From Papilionanthe hookeriana x Papilionanthe teres (lineage: Eukaryota; Streptophyta; Magnoliopsida; Asparagales; Orchidaceae): a DNA stretch of 64,000 nt. The notes under the pieces were generated by a model. It was not told the origin of the DNA. It did no database searches and saw nothing but the letters and a program-made list of their open reading frames with translations. Location of the stretch: NCBI GenBank assembly GCA_022702705.1, contig CM040425.1:3410001-3474000 (forward strand). The letters run 5' to 3'. The translations under genes were made by a program, and so were the position numbers. The stretch's first letter is position 1. Each line of letters begins with the position of its first letter. This document shows positions 1-11,498 of this stretch, in pieces.

Positions 1-487
1 TTTTCTAAAGCATGAGAGAAAGAATAAAACAGGAATTTATCTAGGTACAATGATGATGTAGTAAGGAAAAACTCATTTCTACTTCTACACATGCTTTAAT
101 ATGTATGTAATAGAAATGATTAAGCATATATAGAAAAGTTTGCAGAGCAGGAGTTAATTTCTACAATTTTTTCAAATATATATATTATTATTATTCTCTT
201 TTTTTATTTAAAACATGCAAAATTACTAACTATTCAGGAATACTAAACAGTAGGCTGAAACAGAAACAAACATTTATCATAGAAAATAAAAATTCATCCA
301 TACTTCAGTCTTTAATACATAACACAATAGATGATCTAAAACAGTCTAAACATTAAAAGTTCACACAAAGTTAATTAAACAAATCAACGCTAACAAATAA
401 CAATAAAATCAGACTCAACAGTACTAACATACTAGAAATAAAATACTAAAAATAGAATCAATACATCTTAGGAGGTAAATCAAACTG
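1..487 (-). other. ATH-1 3' untranslated region
   Basis: AT-rich, with no open frame. It is the reverse-complement counterpart of 47,850-48,277 in ATH-2, where the same sequence follows the 3' ORF. No polypurine tract is reached before the window edge. Confidence 0.75.
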
Positions 488-1646
488 CTAATCACTAGTT
501 GTAGCCTCATCCTCGTCGTCACCAAAAGAAAATTCTACATCCTTCGGATCTACATAAGGTGAAAATCTAGGACAGGTAGGGAACTGAACATCATGATCAC
601 CTTCAGGAATCTAACAAGAGACTCAGAATACTCAGCATCATAATCACTCTTCCTTTGGGTGTACTTAGAAAGATGATCGATCTTCTTATTGATCGTATCT
701 ACTCTACAATGAGTTAGAAATAACTCATTCAGCTACTCCATGAACTTATCATGCAAAGATTCCCAGAAACTAGATGGTGGCTTAGTAGCAGAAGTAGAGG
801 ATCCAGAAGTAGAAGGTCTACCAGAAGTAGGTAATGAACTAGAAAGTGCGGTAGAACTCTTACCTCGGAGTCGATCATAGATGCTGACACTTTCTAGTCC
901 AATGTACTTTGTAGACTTAAGCTTCTCCTCTCAAAGCTCAGCAACAACTCCAGCATTCTCACACAGAGAATAAATCAAAGATGGAAATCTTAGTCCCACA
1001 AAAGTGCTAGAACGAGCAGTGGTCTCTACAGAATCATAAACGATACTCCCAACATCAATCGGCTTCCTCTCCTGTATGCAGTAGTTGAGGATAGCTCTGT
1101 CCTTGGTAACCTCACTCAAATGGTTGGATGGAAGGAGGCAAGCAGAAATAAAGTAATGCCATGCCTTAGAAATACCATTTAGCTTAGAAGATGAAAAATT
1201 TACCCGTTTTTTGTTCCGGATCTTCCAAGCTACAGTACCATCAGTCAAATAAGCAATAATCTTCTCCAGATCTCCCTAAAATGGAGATAATTCAGAGTAA
1301 TAGCACTCGATGTTCGGTGGCAGGTCGTAGAAAATGTTCATTCACTCGAGAGTAAATCCTACTCCAACTCCTCTTATAAAGATCTCGTACTCTTCGGCAT
1401 CCAAGAAATTTGCATAAACTCCCTGACGATAGGGATAACAGCAACATCAGTGAAATAACATAATCGTTGCTAGTTGAGTGCAACGATTATATCTTCAATC
1501 CTTCCTCCAGGATTGTAAAAACTCCTCTCCGAGATAAACTTCCTTGTCGTAGCAAAATCAATATAACGAAAATGTGTCGCGGTAGTGGCAAACTTGCTAC
1601 GATCGAAATTTTCTCGTTCCTTTCCTTGATTAGATTTTGGTGCCAT
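488..1646 (-). pseudogene. ATH-1 3' ORF (plant-transposon-protein-like, env position), broken
   Basis: The frame begins at an ATG at 1,646 with an acceptor-like TTTAG directly before it, as in ATH-2 at 46,694. It ends at the TAG at 488-490 after an acidic Asp/Glu-rich tail. Two in-frame stops and at least one frameshift split it; the longest surviving piece is 931-1,248. The N-terminal third is basic. The middle has a 'REFYAN...' type segment that I associate with the domain annotated as putative plant transposon protein (Transposase_32), which despite its name is common in Athila-type elements. It occupies the env-like position after integrase, but I see no membrane segment or signal peptide and infer no envelope function. 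Confidence 0.7.
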
Positions 1647-2455
1647 CTAAACGTGAAATAAAAATGTAAAATAAATTTATAGGATCAAAGGAAAAGAACT
1701 AATTTAAGCTTTTCAAACTTGAAATAGCTTAAAAATCCATGGATTTAACTCTAAAAATCAATTTTTTTCTCAAAATTTCGGTTCTCTTCAAAGAGCAAAA
1801 TCCATGGTGAAATTCGAAAATAAATGGTTTAGAAGGTAGATCTCACCTCGTGATGAAGAAATCGAGTGATTCCAAGCTTAAAAACATGAAAATCCGGCCT
1901 CAAAATGGATTCTAAGGCTCTATTTTTGCGAAAACGGGAAGAACAAGAAGCTTAGGCGTTGAAAATTGCGTTGGGGGGGTCTAAGAAGATGACGTTTTGG
2001 GTTCAGGCCAAATCGGCGCTTAGGCGTTGAATTCAATCACCTAGGTGCTAGACTCGTCTTTCCAAAAATTCATTTTAAATATTATATTTTCCACCAAAAC
2101 TTATCAAATTCAACTTCTAATTACTCACATGAGAGTATTACTCCAATTTCTAACTTCCAAACATTTTCACAATCAATTAAAATGATCAATTAGATCCATG
2201 TTTCAAATTCAAGATATAACCAAAATCTTCAATTCCATTTTATATTTTTCATTCCAAGCTCCATAAATTCCAGAAAAAGACTATTACAAGGTTCATCATT
2301 CTATAAACAACACAAACAACACTAATCCAAAGCAAATTTTCAATCCAACAACACACATTGAATAATTAAGCAAATACACAAACTAAACATTCGACTCAAA
2401 AGAACATGACTCAATCACACCTCGAACACACCAAAGATCTATTCAACACCGAAAT
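1647..2455 (-). other. ATH-1 spacer upstream of the 3' ORF
   Basis: A noncoding AT-rich spacer. On the minus strand, just before the 3' ORF, it holds inverted repeats built on CCATGGATTT (about 1,738-1,806), the decayed counterpart of the hairpin at 46,531-46,601 in ATH-2. Around 2,010-2,055 are degenerate GGCGC-TTAGGCG and CTAGGTGC motifs of the kind repeated in the LTRs. Confidence 0.6.
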
Positions 2456-2821
2456 TTAATTTTCATCCCCCTCGCAATGAAGTTTGCTAGGCCCACATGG
2501 ATCGAAAACCAACGCCCTTGGAAATTCCAAAGCTTTCTTCTCATCAATCCACTTGTTCTTCGCATATATTACTACTTGAGCATCTTGATAGACTACCATA
2601 TCATCGAACTGAAGTTTCGTCTGCCATTCTAAATGCTCAATTTGATGATACATCACATGTGGAAGATTCCCAACACTTTGAAGTTCTGCCTCAATCTTTT
2701 CTAAACGACTAAATAACCTCTCCATACTAACTGCAATAAAACCATTAAAATAAGGTTGAGAATCTTTGAAAAACTTGTCTCTTACCTCATTGCCACGATT
2801 TCCTCTCTCCATTGCTTCCAA
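2456..2821 (-). CDS. ATH-1 121-codon ORF, unknown function
   Basis: An uninterrupted frame from ATG to stop between integrase and the long 3' ORF. I do not recognise the protein. It is charged and largely helical in character, with an IEAEL-type heptad-like stretch near residues 42-60 and a Lys/Trp segment (NKWIDEK) near residue 88. ATH-2 carries a homologue of exactly the same length at 45,520-45,885, with many substitutions and no gaps, while all neighbouring frames in both elements are broken. No transmembrane segment or zinc motif is visible. It may be an accessory element protein or an N-terminal exon of the 3' ORF; both are inference. Confidence 0.55.
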   Translation of the reverse strand: MEAMERGNRGNEVRDKFFKDSQPYFNGFIAVSMERLFSRLEKIEAELQSVGNLPHVMYHQIEHLEWQTKLQFDDMVVYQDAQVVIYAKNKWIDEKKALEFPRALVFDPCGPSKLHCEGDEN

Positions 2822-3257
2822 ACCTCTCTTATCTCCTCCAAAATGAATTGTTCTGCACGAAAATAGGGTTGCTTAGGGATTAGGGACAAAGATAGGGCAA
2901 TTTATAAGGAGATTTCATGTGAAAAACTGGAGATTTTTTGTTTTTACATGATCTGTAACTGGGGCACTTAGGCGTCGAAATCTAGCGCCTAGGCTCTTAT
3001 ATTGATACCATTGGTTATACTGGCGCTTATGCGCCGAAGTTGGGCTCCTAGGCGCCGAAACCACATTCGGCTCCATTTCTCCTATCATCAAATTCATAAA
3101 GTTTTGGTCTTCAAAATAGGTCTATTAAAAGGGTGTGATCGACACACAAGCATCGATAAAGACAAACTCAAATCCCACACAATCACAATGATAATATATG
3201 GGTTTCATCCCACAAAGCGCTTGGTTTAATGTCGTCAGCCCGACCTAATCAGTTGTA
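2822..3257 (-). other. ATH-1 spacer after integrase
   Basis: Noncoding. It contains a cluster of GGCGCCTAGGCGCC-like palindromic motifs at about 2,958-3,062, the same motif family as in the LTR. The equivalent spacer in ATH-2 is 44,897-45,519. Confidence 0.6.
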
Positions 3258-4620
3258 TTAATCGGGTAGACTTAGTTCGTAAGCCTTCTTGTAATTTGGT
3301 TTCCTTTCTCCCATATAAGACTTCAGTCTTAATCTGTTAACTTTAAATATTTTTCCTGTCTTGGGATCTTTAATATCTACAGCTCCATAAGGGTATACTT
3401 TCTCAATAATAAATGGTCCCATCCATTTAGATCTTAATTTTTCAGGAAAAAGTATTAAACGAGTATTAAATAATAATACTTCTTGTCCAGGCTCAAATAT
3501 TTTTCTTGAAATCTTTTTATCATGCAATTGCTTCATTCTTTCCTTATAAATCTTTGCATTTTCATAGGGCTCATTTCTTATCTCTTCCATTTCATTCAGT
3601 TGTAACAGTCGTATCTCTTCTGTAGCATTCAAATCTTAATTGAACTCCTTTATCGCCCAGTAAGTTTTATGTTCTAGTTCAAAAGGTAAGTGACAATGTT
3701 TACCATAAACTAACTGGTAAGGCGACATTCCGATAGGTGTCTTATAAGCTGTTCTATAAGCCCATAATGCAGAATCAAGTCTATCAACCCAGATAGTTCT
3801 TTTAGGATTAACAGTCTTCTCTAATATTCTTTTAATTTATCTGTTTGATACTTCAGCCATTCCACTTGTTTGTAGGTGATAAGCAGTTGCAATTCTATGT
3901 TTAATTCTTAATTTTTCTAGTAATGATTGAATTCTTACATTTTTGAAATGACTTCCCCCATCTGTGATAATTACCCTTGGCATTCCAAATCTTGTAAAAA
4001 TCATCTTCTTTAAAAATTTCGAAACACTTTTGGAATCACAATTAGGTAAAGCTACAGCTTCAATCCTCTTTGAAACATAATCAACTACTAATAGAATAGA
4101 AATTTTTCCAGATGATGGTACAAAAGATCCCATAAAGTATAAACCCCATACATCAAAAATTTCAATTTCTAATATATAGTTTAGAGGAATTTCATCTTTT
4201 CTGGATGTATTCCCCATTCTTTGAAATTGATTACAAGTTTTCACATAATGTCCAACATCTTTGAATAATGTAGGCCAATAAAATCTAAAATTTAAAATTT
4301 TAAACACAGTTTTATCCACTCCAAAGTGTCCTCCAAATTTAGAATTGTGACATTTTTGAATAATTGCAAAAGTCTCTTCACAAGGTGCACATCTTTGAAT
4401 CACAGAATCTCTTCCAATTTTAAATAAATGAGGATCTTCCCAAATATATAATTTAAAATCATTCTTGAATTTCTTTATATTTTTGTTATTCAATCCATAT
4501 GGTAAAATATTGCTAACCAAATAGTTAACTATATCTGCATACCAAGGCATTTGTAGTCCTTGAATAACATATAACTGTTCATCAGGGAATTTCTCATTTA
4601 TATTTTCTTCATAAATCTTC
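3258..4620 (-). pseudogene. ATH-1 integrase, broken
   Basis: Inserts element cDNA into the host genome. The zinc-binding N-terminus is visible near 4,370-4,240, but the second Cys of the C-x2-C pair is replaced (CNQF). The first catalytic Asp of the DDE core is Tyr (GLYFMG where ATH-2 has GLDFMG), while the second (ITDGGSHF) remains. The frame stops at 3,837-3,839, right where the third acidic residue is expected. The C-terminal GPF-type module (KWMGPF) survives at 3,632-3,258 in a separate frame. Loss of the Asp and of the zinc Cys predicts an inactive enzyme. Confidence 0.88.
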
Positions 4621-6150
4621 TCACTATTATTTTTAATTTTTGATAAATGATCAACAATTTGGTTGTCAGCTCCTTTTCTGTCCACTATTTGAAAATCAAA
4701 TTGTTGTAAAAGTAAAAGCCATCTTATCAATCTAGGTTTAGCATCCTTTTTAGACATTAAATACTTAATAGTGGAATAATCAGTATGTACGATACATTTG
4801 GTCCCAAGAAGATAAGTTCTAAATTTATCAAAGGCATATACTATTGCTAAGAGCTCTTTCTCAGTAGTAGTGTAATTTATTTGAGTTTCATTTAGAGTTT
4901 TGCTAGCATAATATATAACATTGAAAATTTTCTCATATTTTTGTCCCAATACAGCTCCAATTGCATAATCACTTGCATCACACATTAATTCAAAAGGTTT
5001 ACTCCAATCAGGTGCAACAATGACAGGTGCAGTGATTAATTTTTCTTTTAGAATATTGAAAGCATTCAGACAATATTCATTAAATTCAAACTTAGATTCT
5101 TTTTCTAATAAATGACAAAGAGGTTTATCAATTTTAGAAAAATCCATTATATATCTCCTATAAAATCCAGCATGACCCAAAAAACATCTCACATTAGTAA
5201 CGGTATTAGGTGGTTGAAGTTCAACAATAATTTTCACTTTTGCCTGATCAACTTCCATACCTTTTTGTGAAATTTTATGTCCAAATACAATTACTTCTGT
5301 GACCATAAATTGACATTTTCCCAGTTTAGAACTAAATTTGTTTCTTCACATCTTTTCAGAACTTTCGTTATATTTTCCAAGAAAGACTCAAAAGAAGTTC
5401 CAAAAACTGAAAAATCATTCATAAATACTTAAGTTCCTTTATCAATTAAATCACAGAATATTGACATCATACATCTTTGAAAAGTTGCAGGTGCATTACA
5501 TAAACTGAAAGGCATTCTTCTAAAGGCAATGTTCCATAAGGACTTGTAAATGTTGTTTTCTCTTGGTCCTCAGTAGCAATGGGTAATTGATGATAACCAG
5601 AATATCTATCCAAAAACAGAAATATGAGTGTCCAGCTAATTTATTCAGCATCTGATCCCAGAAAGGTAAAGGAAAATGATCCTTTCTAGTGGCGTTGTTT
5701 AATTTTTGATAATCAATGCAAATTCGCCATCCAGTAACTTGTCTTGTAGGGATTAATTCATTTTTATCATTAACATTGACAGTTACTCTTCCTTTCTTCG
5801 GAACACAATAAATAGAACTTACCCATTGACTTTCTGAAATAGGATAAATAATTTCAGCATCTAACCATTTTAAAATCTCTTTTTTAACAACCTCTTTCAT
5901 AATTGGGTTCAATCTTCTTTGAGGTTCAATAGCGGGTTTACAATTTTCTTCCATTAAAATCTTATGCATACAGATTGAAGGGCTTATTCCTTTTATATCT
6001 ACAAAAGTCTAACCAAAAGCTTTCTTATAATTATTCAAGACTCCTATTAATTTTTCTTCTTGATCTTTGTTTAGTTCTGAAGATATAATCATAGGTAAAG
6101 TAAATTAATTTCCAAGAAATGCATATTTTAATTGTGCAGGTAACATTTTT
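4621..6150 (-). pseudogene. ATH-1 reverse transcriptase and RNase H, broken
   Basis: Copies element RNA into DNA. RT spans about 5,970-5,000. The palm box reads FMND at 5,414-5,425 instead of FMDD, so a catalytic Asp is lost, and a stop lies three codons upstream of it. A one-base loss near 5,530 shifts frame relative to ATH-2. RNase H follows in the 5,306-3,837 frame with its acidic residues still present (MCDAS at about 4,978, TEKELL, TDYS, QIVDHLS). The linker between protease and RT carries a nonsense codon at 6,105-6,107 that ATH-3 shares. Confidence 0.9.
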
Positions 6151-6439
6151 AATTCCAGTTCAGGGGCTTTTTCAACTAAAATTTCCCAATTATCATGAAT
6201 ATAATGAGTTTCTTCAGATAAACTTTCTTCATTCACTTATTCAATTTCTTAAGTTAATGACTCATTATATATTATTGATTCATCATTTTTTTCTTCAGAA
6301 ATGACCTTACACTTTTCTTGATAATGCTTTTCAATTACATAAACAAAATATCCACCTGATAGCATTTTTCTTTGTCAGGATACCTCATTGATTTCAAAAC
6401 ATTAAATGTTATCTCTTGATCATTAACTCTCATTGTTAA

Positions 6440-6989
6440 TTCTCCTTTTTGCACATCAATCATAGCACGCCGGTAGCTAGGAAAGGTCTCCTTAAAATAA
6501 TAGGTATTTCTTTATCTTTTTCCATATCCAGTACAATGAAATCTAGGGAAGATAAATTTATCCACCTTAATAAGAACATCCTCTATAACTCCTTTAGGAT
6601 AAGTAATCGATCGATCAGCTATCTGAAGGGTTACAGTGGTGGGAGAAATCTCTCCTAAATCTAACCTTCGAAAGATAGAAAATGACATGAGATTAATACT
6701 TGCTCCTAAATCACATAAGGCTTTTCCACAAAATTTTTCTCCAATAGCACATGGTTTAGTGAAACTTCCAGGATCTTTAAGTTTCTGAGGTAATTTCTTT
6801 TGAATTATTGCACTACATTCTTCACTTAATGCAACAGCTTCATAAGCTTCAAATTTCCTTTTCTTGCTTAAATTATCCTTCATAAATTTTGAATAGCTCG
6901 GCATTTGTTCCAAAGCTTCAGCAAAAGGAATGTTGATGGTAAGTTTCTTAAAAATTTCAAAGAACTTAGAAAATTGATGGTTAAGCTTC
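6440..6989 (-). pseudogene. ATH-1 aspartic protease region
   Basis: Retropepsin-type protease of the gag-pol polyprotein. The active-site triplet region reads DLGAS at 6,698-6,712, followed by the conserved strand with TYPKGVIEDVLVKVDKF-like character. The frame 6,913-6,512 is open, then breaks before the ILGRPFL segment seen in ATH-2 (a frameshift near 6,510). The upstream part is the gag-protease linker. Confidence 0.85.
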
Positions 6990-8530
6990 TGCTATTTTAG
7001 TCTTAAAGGAAAAGGTGGTGGTGGTCTTTCAACTTCCACTACAATAGAAATTTTAGTCAGATCTTTACTTAGAGAAAGAGTTTCTTTAGGTTTTTCAATC
7101 TCTTCAACTTCTCTCTCTTTTTCAATTTCATTCTGAACTTTCTCTTTTAATTCCTTTCCACTTCTAAGTTGTACAGCTTTTGCTTGTTCATGGTCTTTTC
7201 CAGTTTCTTCTGGATTAATTTCGACGTTGCTAGGCAGCGTTCCTTGAGGTCTGTAATTAATAAAATTAGCAATTTGACCCATCTGATTCTCAATATTTTG
7301 AATAGCAGTGTTTTGACTTTGTAGTTGATTACCTAGTTGCAAGATCAATTCTTTTACAGATAACTTTTTCTGTTGATTGTTAAAACCAGGAGGATAAGTT
7401 GGTCTAAATTTTGAATTTCCTTAATTGTTCCAATTTTCGGTTGGATTACCTTGATTATTACTCCATTGTTGATGTCCATTATTCCAATTAAAATTAGGGT
7501 GATTTTTCCAACCTGGATTATAATAAGTCAAATAAGGGTTATTTGTTTTACTAGCAATAGCTTGTAATGTTTCCATTGTTTGAGAATCATTAATACTTGT
7601 AGAATTATCATTACTTACATGCGACATGTTAAGAGCAAAATTATCCAATTTCTTAGATATCGCAACCGCTTGTGAAGCTAAAATAGAAAAGGCATCATTA
7701 TCTTAAATACTTGCCACTCTTATAGGATTAACCATTTCAGAAGGCCATTAAAAATTATTATTAGCCATTTCTTTAATTAAAGTATTAGCTTCATCAAATG
7801 TCTTAGCCATTAAAGAACCACTAGCAACAGCATCTATAATAGATCTAAGTAATCCAATAAGTCTGTTATAAAATGTTTGAATAATTAACCAATCTGGTGA
7901 AGCATGATGAGGAAATTTTCTTAATAGTTCTTTAAATCTTTCACATGCTTCATAAATTGTTTCTCCATCAAATTGCATAAATTAAGTAATATCATTTCTT
8001 AATTTAGCAGTTTTAGAAGGAGGAAAATATTTAACAAAGAATTTTTGTGCCATACCTGCCCAAGTTTTAATAGAACCAGTTGCTAATGAGTTAAGCCACA
8101 TCTTTGCTTTACCTTTTAAAGAAAAAGGAAAGAGTCTAAGCCTAATAACATCATCAGAAACATTATAATATTTAAAGGTAGCACAAAATTCTAAGAAACT
8201 AGCAAGGTGTTAATTTGGATCATCATTTGGTGTTCCTCCAAATTAATTATTTTGAATCATTTGAATAATAGAAGGTTTAAGCTCAAAAGATTTAGCATCT
8301 ACAGCAGGCATTTGAATACTAATATGAAGTTCATCAGCTGTAGGGTTTGCATAATCCCTTAATGGTTTATAAACATTTTGTTCATTAATTTCTATTGGAT
8401 TTTGATTATTGTTATGTAAGTTAGCCATTTCCTGATATTTTTGAATTTATTTTCCCTTTCTAATTCTTTTAACAGTTTTTTCTAATTCAGAATCAAATGG
8501 TAATAATCCTTCAGATCCAGAACTACGTAT
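6990..8530 (-). pseudogene. ATH-1 gag, broken
   Basis: Capsid protein of the retrotransposon_gag type. The core runs about 8,340-7,750 (RLRLFPFSLK and ERFKELLRK segments), then an Asn/Gln-rich middle and a charged C-terminus ending in a proline run near 7,005. The ATG used by ATH-2 and ATH-3 is mutated (TACG on the minus strand near 8,528), leaving a later ATG at 8,428. At least five in-frame stops are present, including one at 7,982-7,984 shared with ATH-3. I see no CCHC zinc knuckle. Confidence 0.88.
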
Positions 8531-8709
8531 AAAATCAAAATTAAATCTTTTTGGTATTGTTGTTTTTGTAAATGTTTTTGTATTATTTTTATTATTAATA
8601 TTTTATTTTTTTAAAGAAATAAAAGTATTTAAAATATTTTTAATTTGAGAAATCTAAAAATTTTCTTTCTTTCTTTCTTAATATTCTTTCTTTCACTTCT
8701 TTTCTTTCT

Positions 8710-8727
8710 TCCCCGGCAACGGTGCCA
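8710..8727 (-). promoter_or_regulatory. Primer binding site, tRNA-Asp type (ATH-1)
   Basis: On the minus strand this reads TGGCACCGTTGCCGGGGA, complementary with one mismatch to the 3' end of plant tRNA-Asp (from memory). It lies 6 bases inside the LTR end. Confidence 0.85.
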
Positions 8728-8797
8728 AAAACTTGATTTGTGATTTTAAATATACTTAAAAATATAAGAATTCGACACCACTACTAAAAGATATAAA

Positions 8798-8815
8798 TCC
8801 CCGACAACGGCGCCA
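8798..8815 (-). other. Relic primer binding site inside the ATH-1 LTR
   Basis: TGGCGCCGTTGTCGGGGA on the minus strand, a second near-perfect tRNA-Asp complement, 64 bp inside the LTR terminus and flanked by the same AAGTTTT leader as the real site. Confidence 0.75.
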
Positions 8816-10065
8816 AAAACTTGAACCGACCTTTATGAATGCAAGAATTTATAAATTTATATTTAAATATTTATAATAATTTTTGTAAAAGTCACAATTT
8901 CAAACGCAAGTATACGTATTGTTTCAAGTAATACAAAGCTCTATTGGAGTCCTGGTTATCGATCCCACAGGGAAGATTAAGTGAAAATGAATTTAAGAAA
9001 TATATTAGATTTTCAAATTAAAAGTAATTATTATTTTTATTTCTTTTCAAATTTCAGATTTTAAGTTTAATGAAACTTCTACTAAATGTAAATAAGCAAC
9101 AATAAAGTAAAATGTTAATGCAAATATAAATAAAACAACTTTCTCCTCTTTCAACTAATTCAAGATTTTTCATAATAATTATCATTCGTTGAGAACTTGA
9201 AATTATGGTATTGCACCAAATAGAAGCTTTCCTATTCTTTACCTTCGCTCGATAGTATAAAGAACATTGGCTAATCTATAGATCGGTTTAGGATGTATTA
9301 TTAGTAGAATGGGTTAATCTAAGCTCACACTTTTAGATGTCCAAGAGTGGTTATGGTCAGCCTACTAGTGATCCGTTCCCTTTCTAAAAACCAAATTATT
9401 AGAATTTAGTTTGTCACTCTAAAAACTAATCAATTCTATGCCCAATAAATAATATTTCCCTATTTATTTGCACTTCACCTTGAATAACCCACATATAGCT
9501 TTCAATTACCCAAGGATTCATGTCATATTTACTAGTTAAGAACTCATCTCCTGATAGGTCTCAGAATTCTTCAACATGTTTTAACAATTTAAATGGCCAG
9601 TTTAAAATGTAAATTAAGATCAGGTATTAATATCATCACAATTTTTATAAATATTTTAAGTTAAGTTTTCCAACAAAATTTAATTATCTTATTATCTTTT
9701 CATAGTTGAATGAAGAAAGAAAACTAACTACTCAGAAAACATTGAATTCACACAACAAAACATATTTATAAAACTTTGAACCAAGTTACATATATTTATC
9801 TGGAATGTTCTTTCAAGTGATCCGCTGACTCCTACTGACTCCTACTGACTCCAATGCAAGGTACAAGACTTCAATAGCAACAACACTTGCAAACTCACAC
9901 TTACTACTTAAAGAATTGAGTAGTAACACTCAAAATAACTAAAATAAACTCACTAAATACTTAAGAAGAAAATACGGTGGCTCTCTAAATCTTTCTCCGG
10001 ATGCTAGAGATCTAGGGGGCACGTATGGATAGAGAGAGGGTCCTTTTTCTGTAGAAATGTCTCCT

Positions 10066-10072
10066 CTTTATA
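10066..10072 (-). promoter_or_regulatory. TATA box of the ATH-1 LTR
   Basis: TATAAAG after GAGCTC on the minus strand. The GAGCTCTATAAA context is kept in the ATH-2 LTRs (38,207 and 49,758) and in ATH-3 (59,888-59,882), marking the likely U3/R boundary. Confidence 0.7.
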
Positions 10073-10621
10073 GAGCTCTGAAAATGACCAGGTGTTGCTT
10101 AAGGAACCTCTTCAAAATTCATCCAAATACTATGTATCTTCTAGAAAGTAAATGTGGCGCCTAGTCGTCGGGATTTAGCTCCTAGGCGCTGGAGTCCGTG
10201 ACCAAGTCTTCGCACCTCTTCACTTTGGATCGCACCTCTTCACAATTAAAACTGTTTTCTTGTGTCCAGATGCATTGTATCACATGTTTTATGTATTAGG
10301 AGTAACTTCTAGTCTTCTAGAAGGTCTGATAAGCGCTTAACACCATCAAAATACTTGTCCAAAGTTGTCAAAAATTCTTCACTACTTCAGTATCGAACTG
10401 GCGCTTAGGCGCCGGATTCTGGCGCCTAGGCGCCAGACCTATAATTTCGGCTACTTTACTTTTAAGCTCTATTTTTGCTCATTTTTGCTCCTTTTTCCTT
10501 CTTGAACTCTTTTTTTATCACCTACATCCAGAAACTTAAAAATACCTTTCATTAAAGCATAATATCCTTAAGAATTGAATCATAAATATGACATAAAAAT
10601 AGGTATTTTTTAAGTGGATCA

Positions 10622-11498
10622 GCAAGCACGGTGAACAGCGTGGTGGACTTCGTCAGCTCTGCTTTCTTTAGTAATTAAATAACCAAGCCATAGGATTTTC
10701 GAGGTATTTTGCCTAGTGTAACATAAATCCTCAACTTCTTTTTAGGCCTTTACATAACTATGTTATGCAATTTAAGCCCTAGACTCGTTTTAGGACTCCA
10801 GGTAGTCATTTGGTACGATATTAACCCTCACATCTTCAAGGCTATTTGCATGATTACATCATACGGATATAAGTCCTAATTAATTAAAATTAGCAGGATT
10901 GCAACATTAAATAATATATGTCTAAATCAAAGCCAAACAATAGGATAGTTGGAAAGTCAACGAGGTTCTCCTCGAATCCGTGGCATCCCCTACCTTTCTT
11001 CTATTTGGATTCCCAAAATAAAATGTTCCAAATTTGATCTATTCCCTATTGAAATTTCCTAAATTGAATCTTTTGAATGGCCAAAATTTGAAATTCTTGA
11101 AGGCAAACCACTCATCATTATCGAGAGTTTTGTTAAGTGATTCCCTTCACTTAGGATGTAATTAACTATAGGGGCTTGCCATTAGAGGAAATTTTAGAAC
11201 CCAGCTTAATATAAATCCTATTTAATTCTTCATATTAAATAGTAGAATTTGTCAGCAAATAAAATGGTTCGCAGACCAAACACATGTCATAAATTTATTG
11301 GTTTAATTAATCGAGCCCCATTATTAAGCAATGTGTCTATTCCTTGGGATAAATGCATAGTTTATGAGGCGGTGCTCAATTATTTAAACTACTAAAGATA
11401 TGAGATCGGTTTGGTCTCGTATTTTCAAAATCAAATAATATTTTCAAACTATATATATATATACTTAATTTAAAAAATAAATATAAAATGCACCGACA
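10622..11498 (+). repeat. 3' end of a Tat-type giant LTR (copy A3)
   Basis: Matches 24,785-25,686 of the solo LTR: the same CATAGGA-TTCGAGGTA, AACATAAATCCTCAAC and GAGCCCCA blocks in order. Its left part was displaced by ATH-1, which begins exactly at its left edge after GCAAG. It ends in ACCGACA at 11,498, directly against TAT-1 RT. Either the LTR inserted into TAT-1 (TGTGC would be one target copy) or a deletion joined it to RT. Confidence 0.82.

Larger units (their letters stand above)
1..10621 (-). mobile_element. ATH-1: Athila-lineage Ty3/Gypsy retrotransposon, 3' LTR outside window
   Basis: Reading leftward from 10,621, the element has a 5' LTR (10,621-8,734), a tRNA-Asp-type primer site, gag, protease, RT, RNase H, integrase, a 121-codon ORF and a long 3' ORF. 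Position 1 matches about 48,277 in ATH-2, so roughly 0.9 kb of 3' UTR and the 3' LTR lie left of the window. Gene order and motifs (DLGAS protease, an FMDD-type RT box, an extra 3' ORF) are those of the Athila lineage. All long frames are broken, so the copy is not autonomous. The 5 bases after the LTR are GCAAG, the likely target duplication. It sits inside a Tat-type LTR. Confidence 0.93.
8734..10621 (-). repeat. ATH-1 5' LTR
   Basis: A 1,888-bp LTR. On the minus strand it starts TGATCCACTT and ends in CA before the primer site. It matches the ATH-2 LTRs throughout, including the TATA box, the GGCGCCTAGGCGCC palindrome at 10,421-10,434 and a relic primer site at its 3' end. The LTR also holds several CTCCTACTGACTC repeats near 9,825-9,855. 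Confidence 0.9.

Noticed and set aside
8710..8815. Possible tRNA-Asp gene because of repeated tRNA 3'-end complements
   Set aside because: Only the 18-base 3' complement is present, with no cloverleaf sequence around it; these are primer sites.
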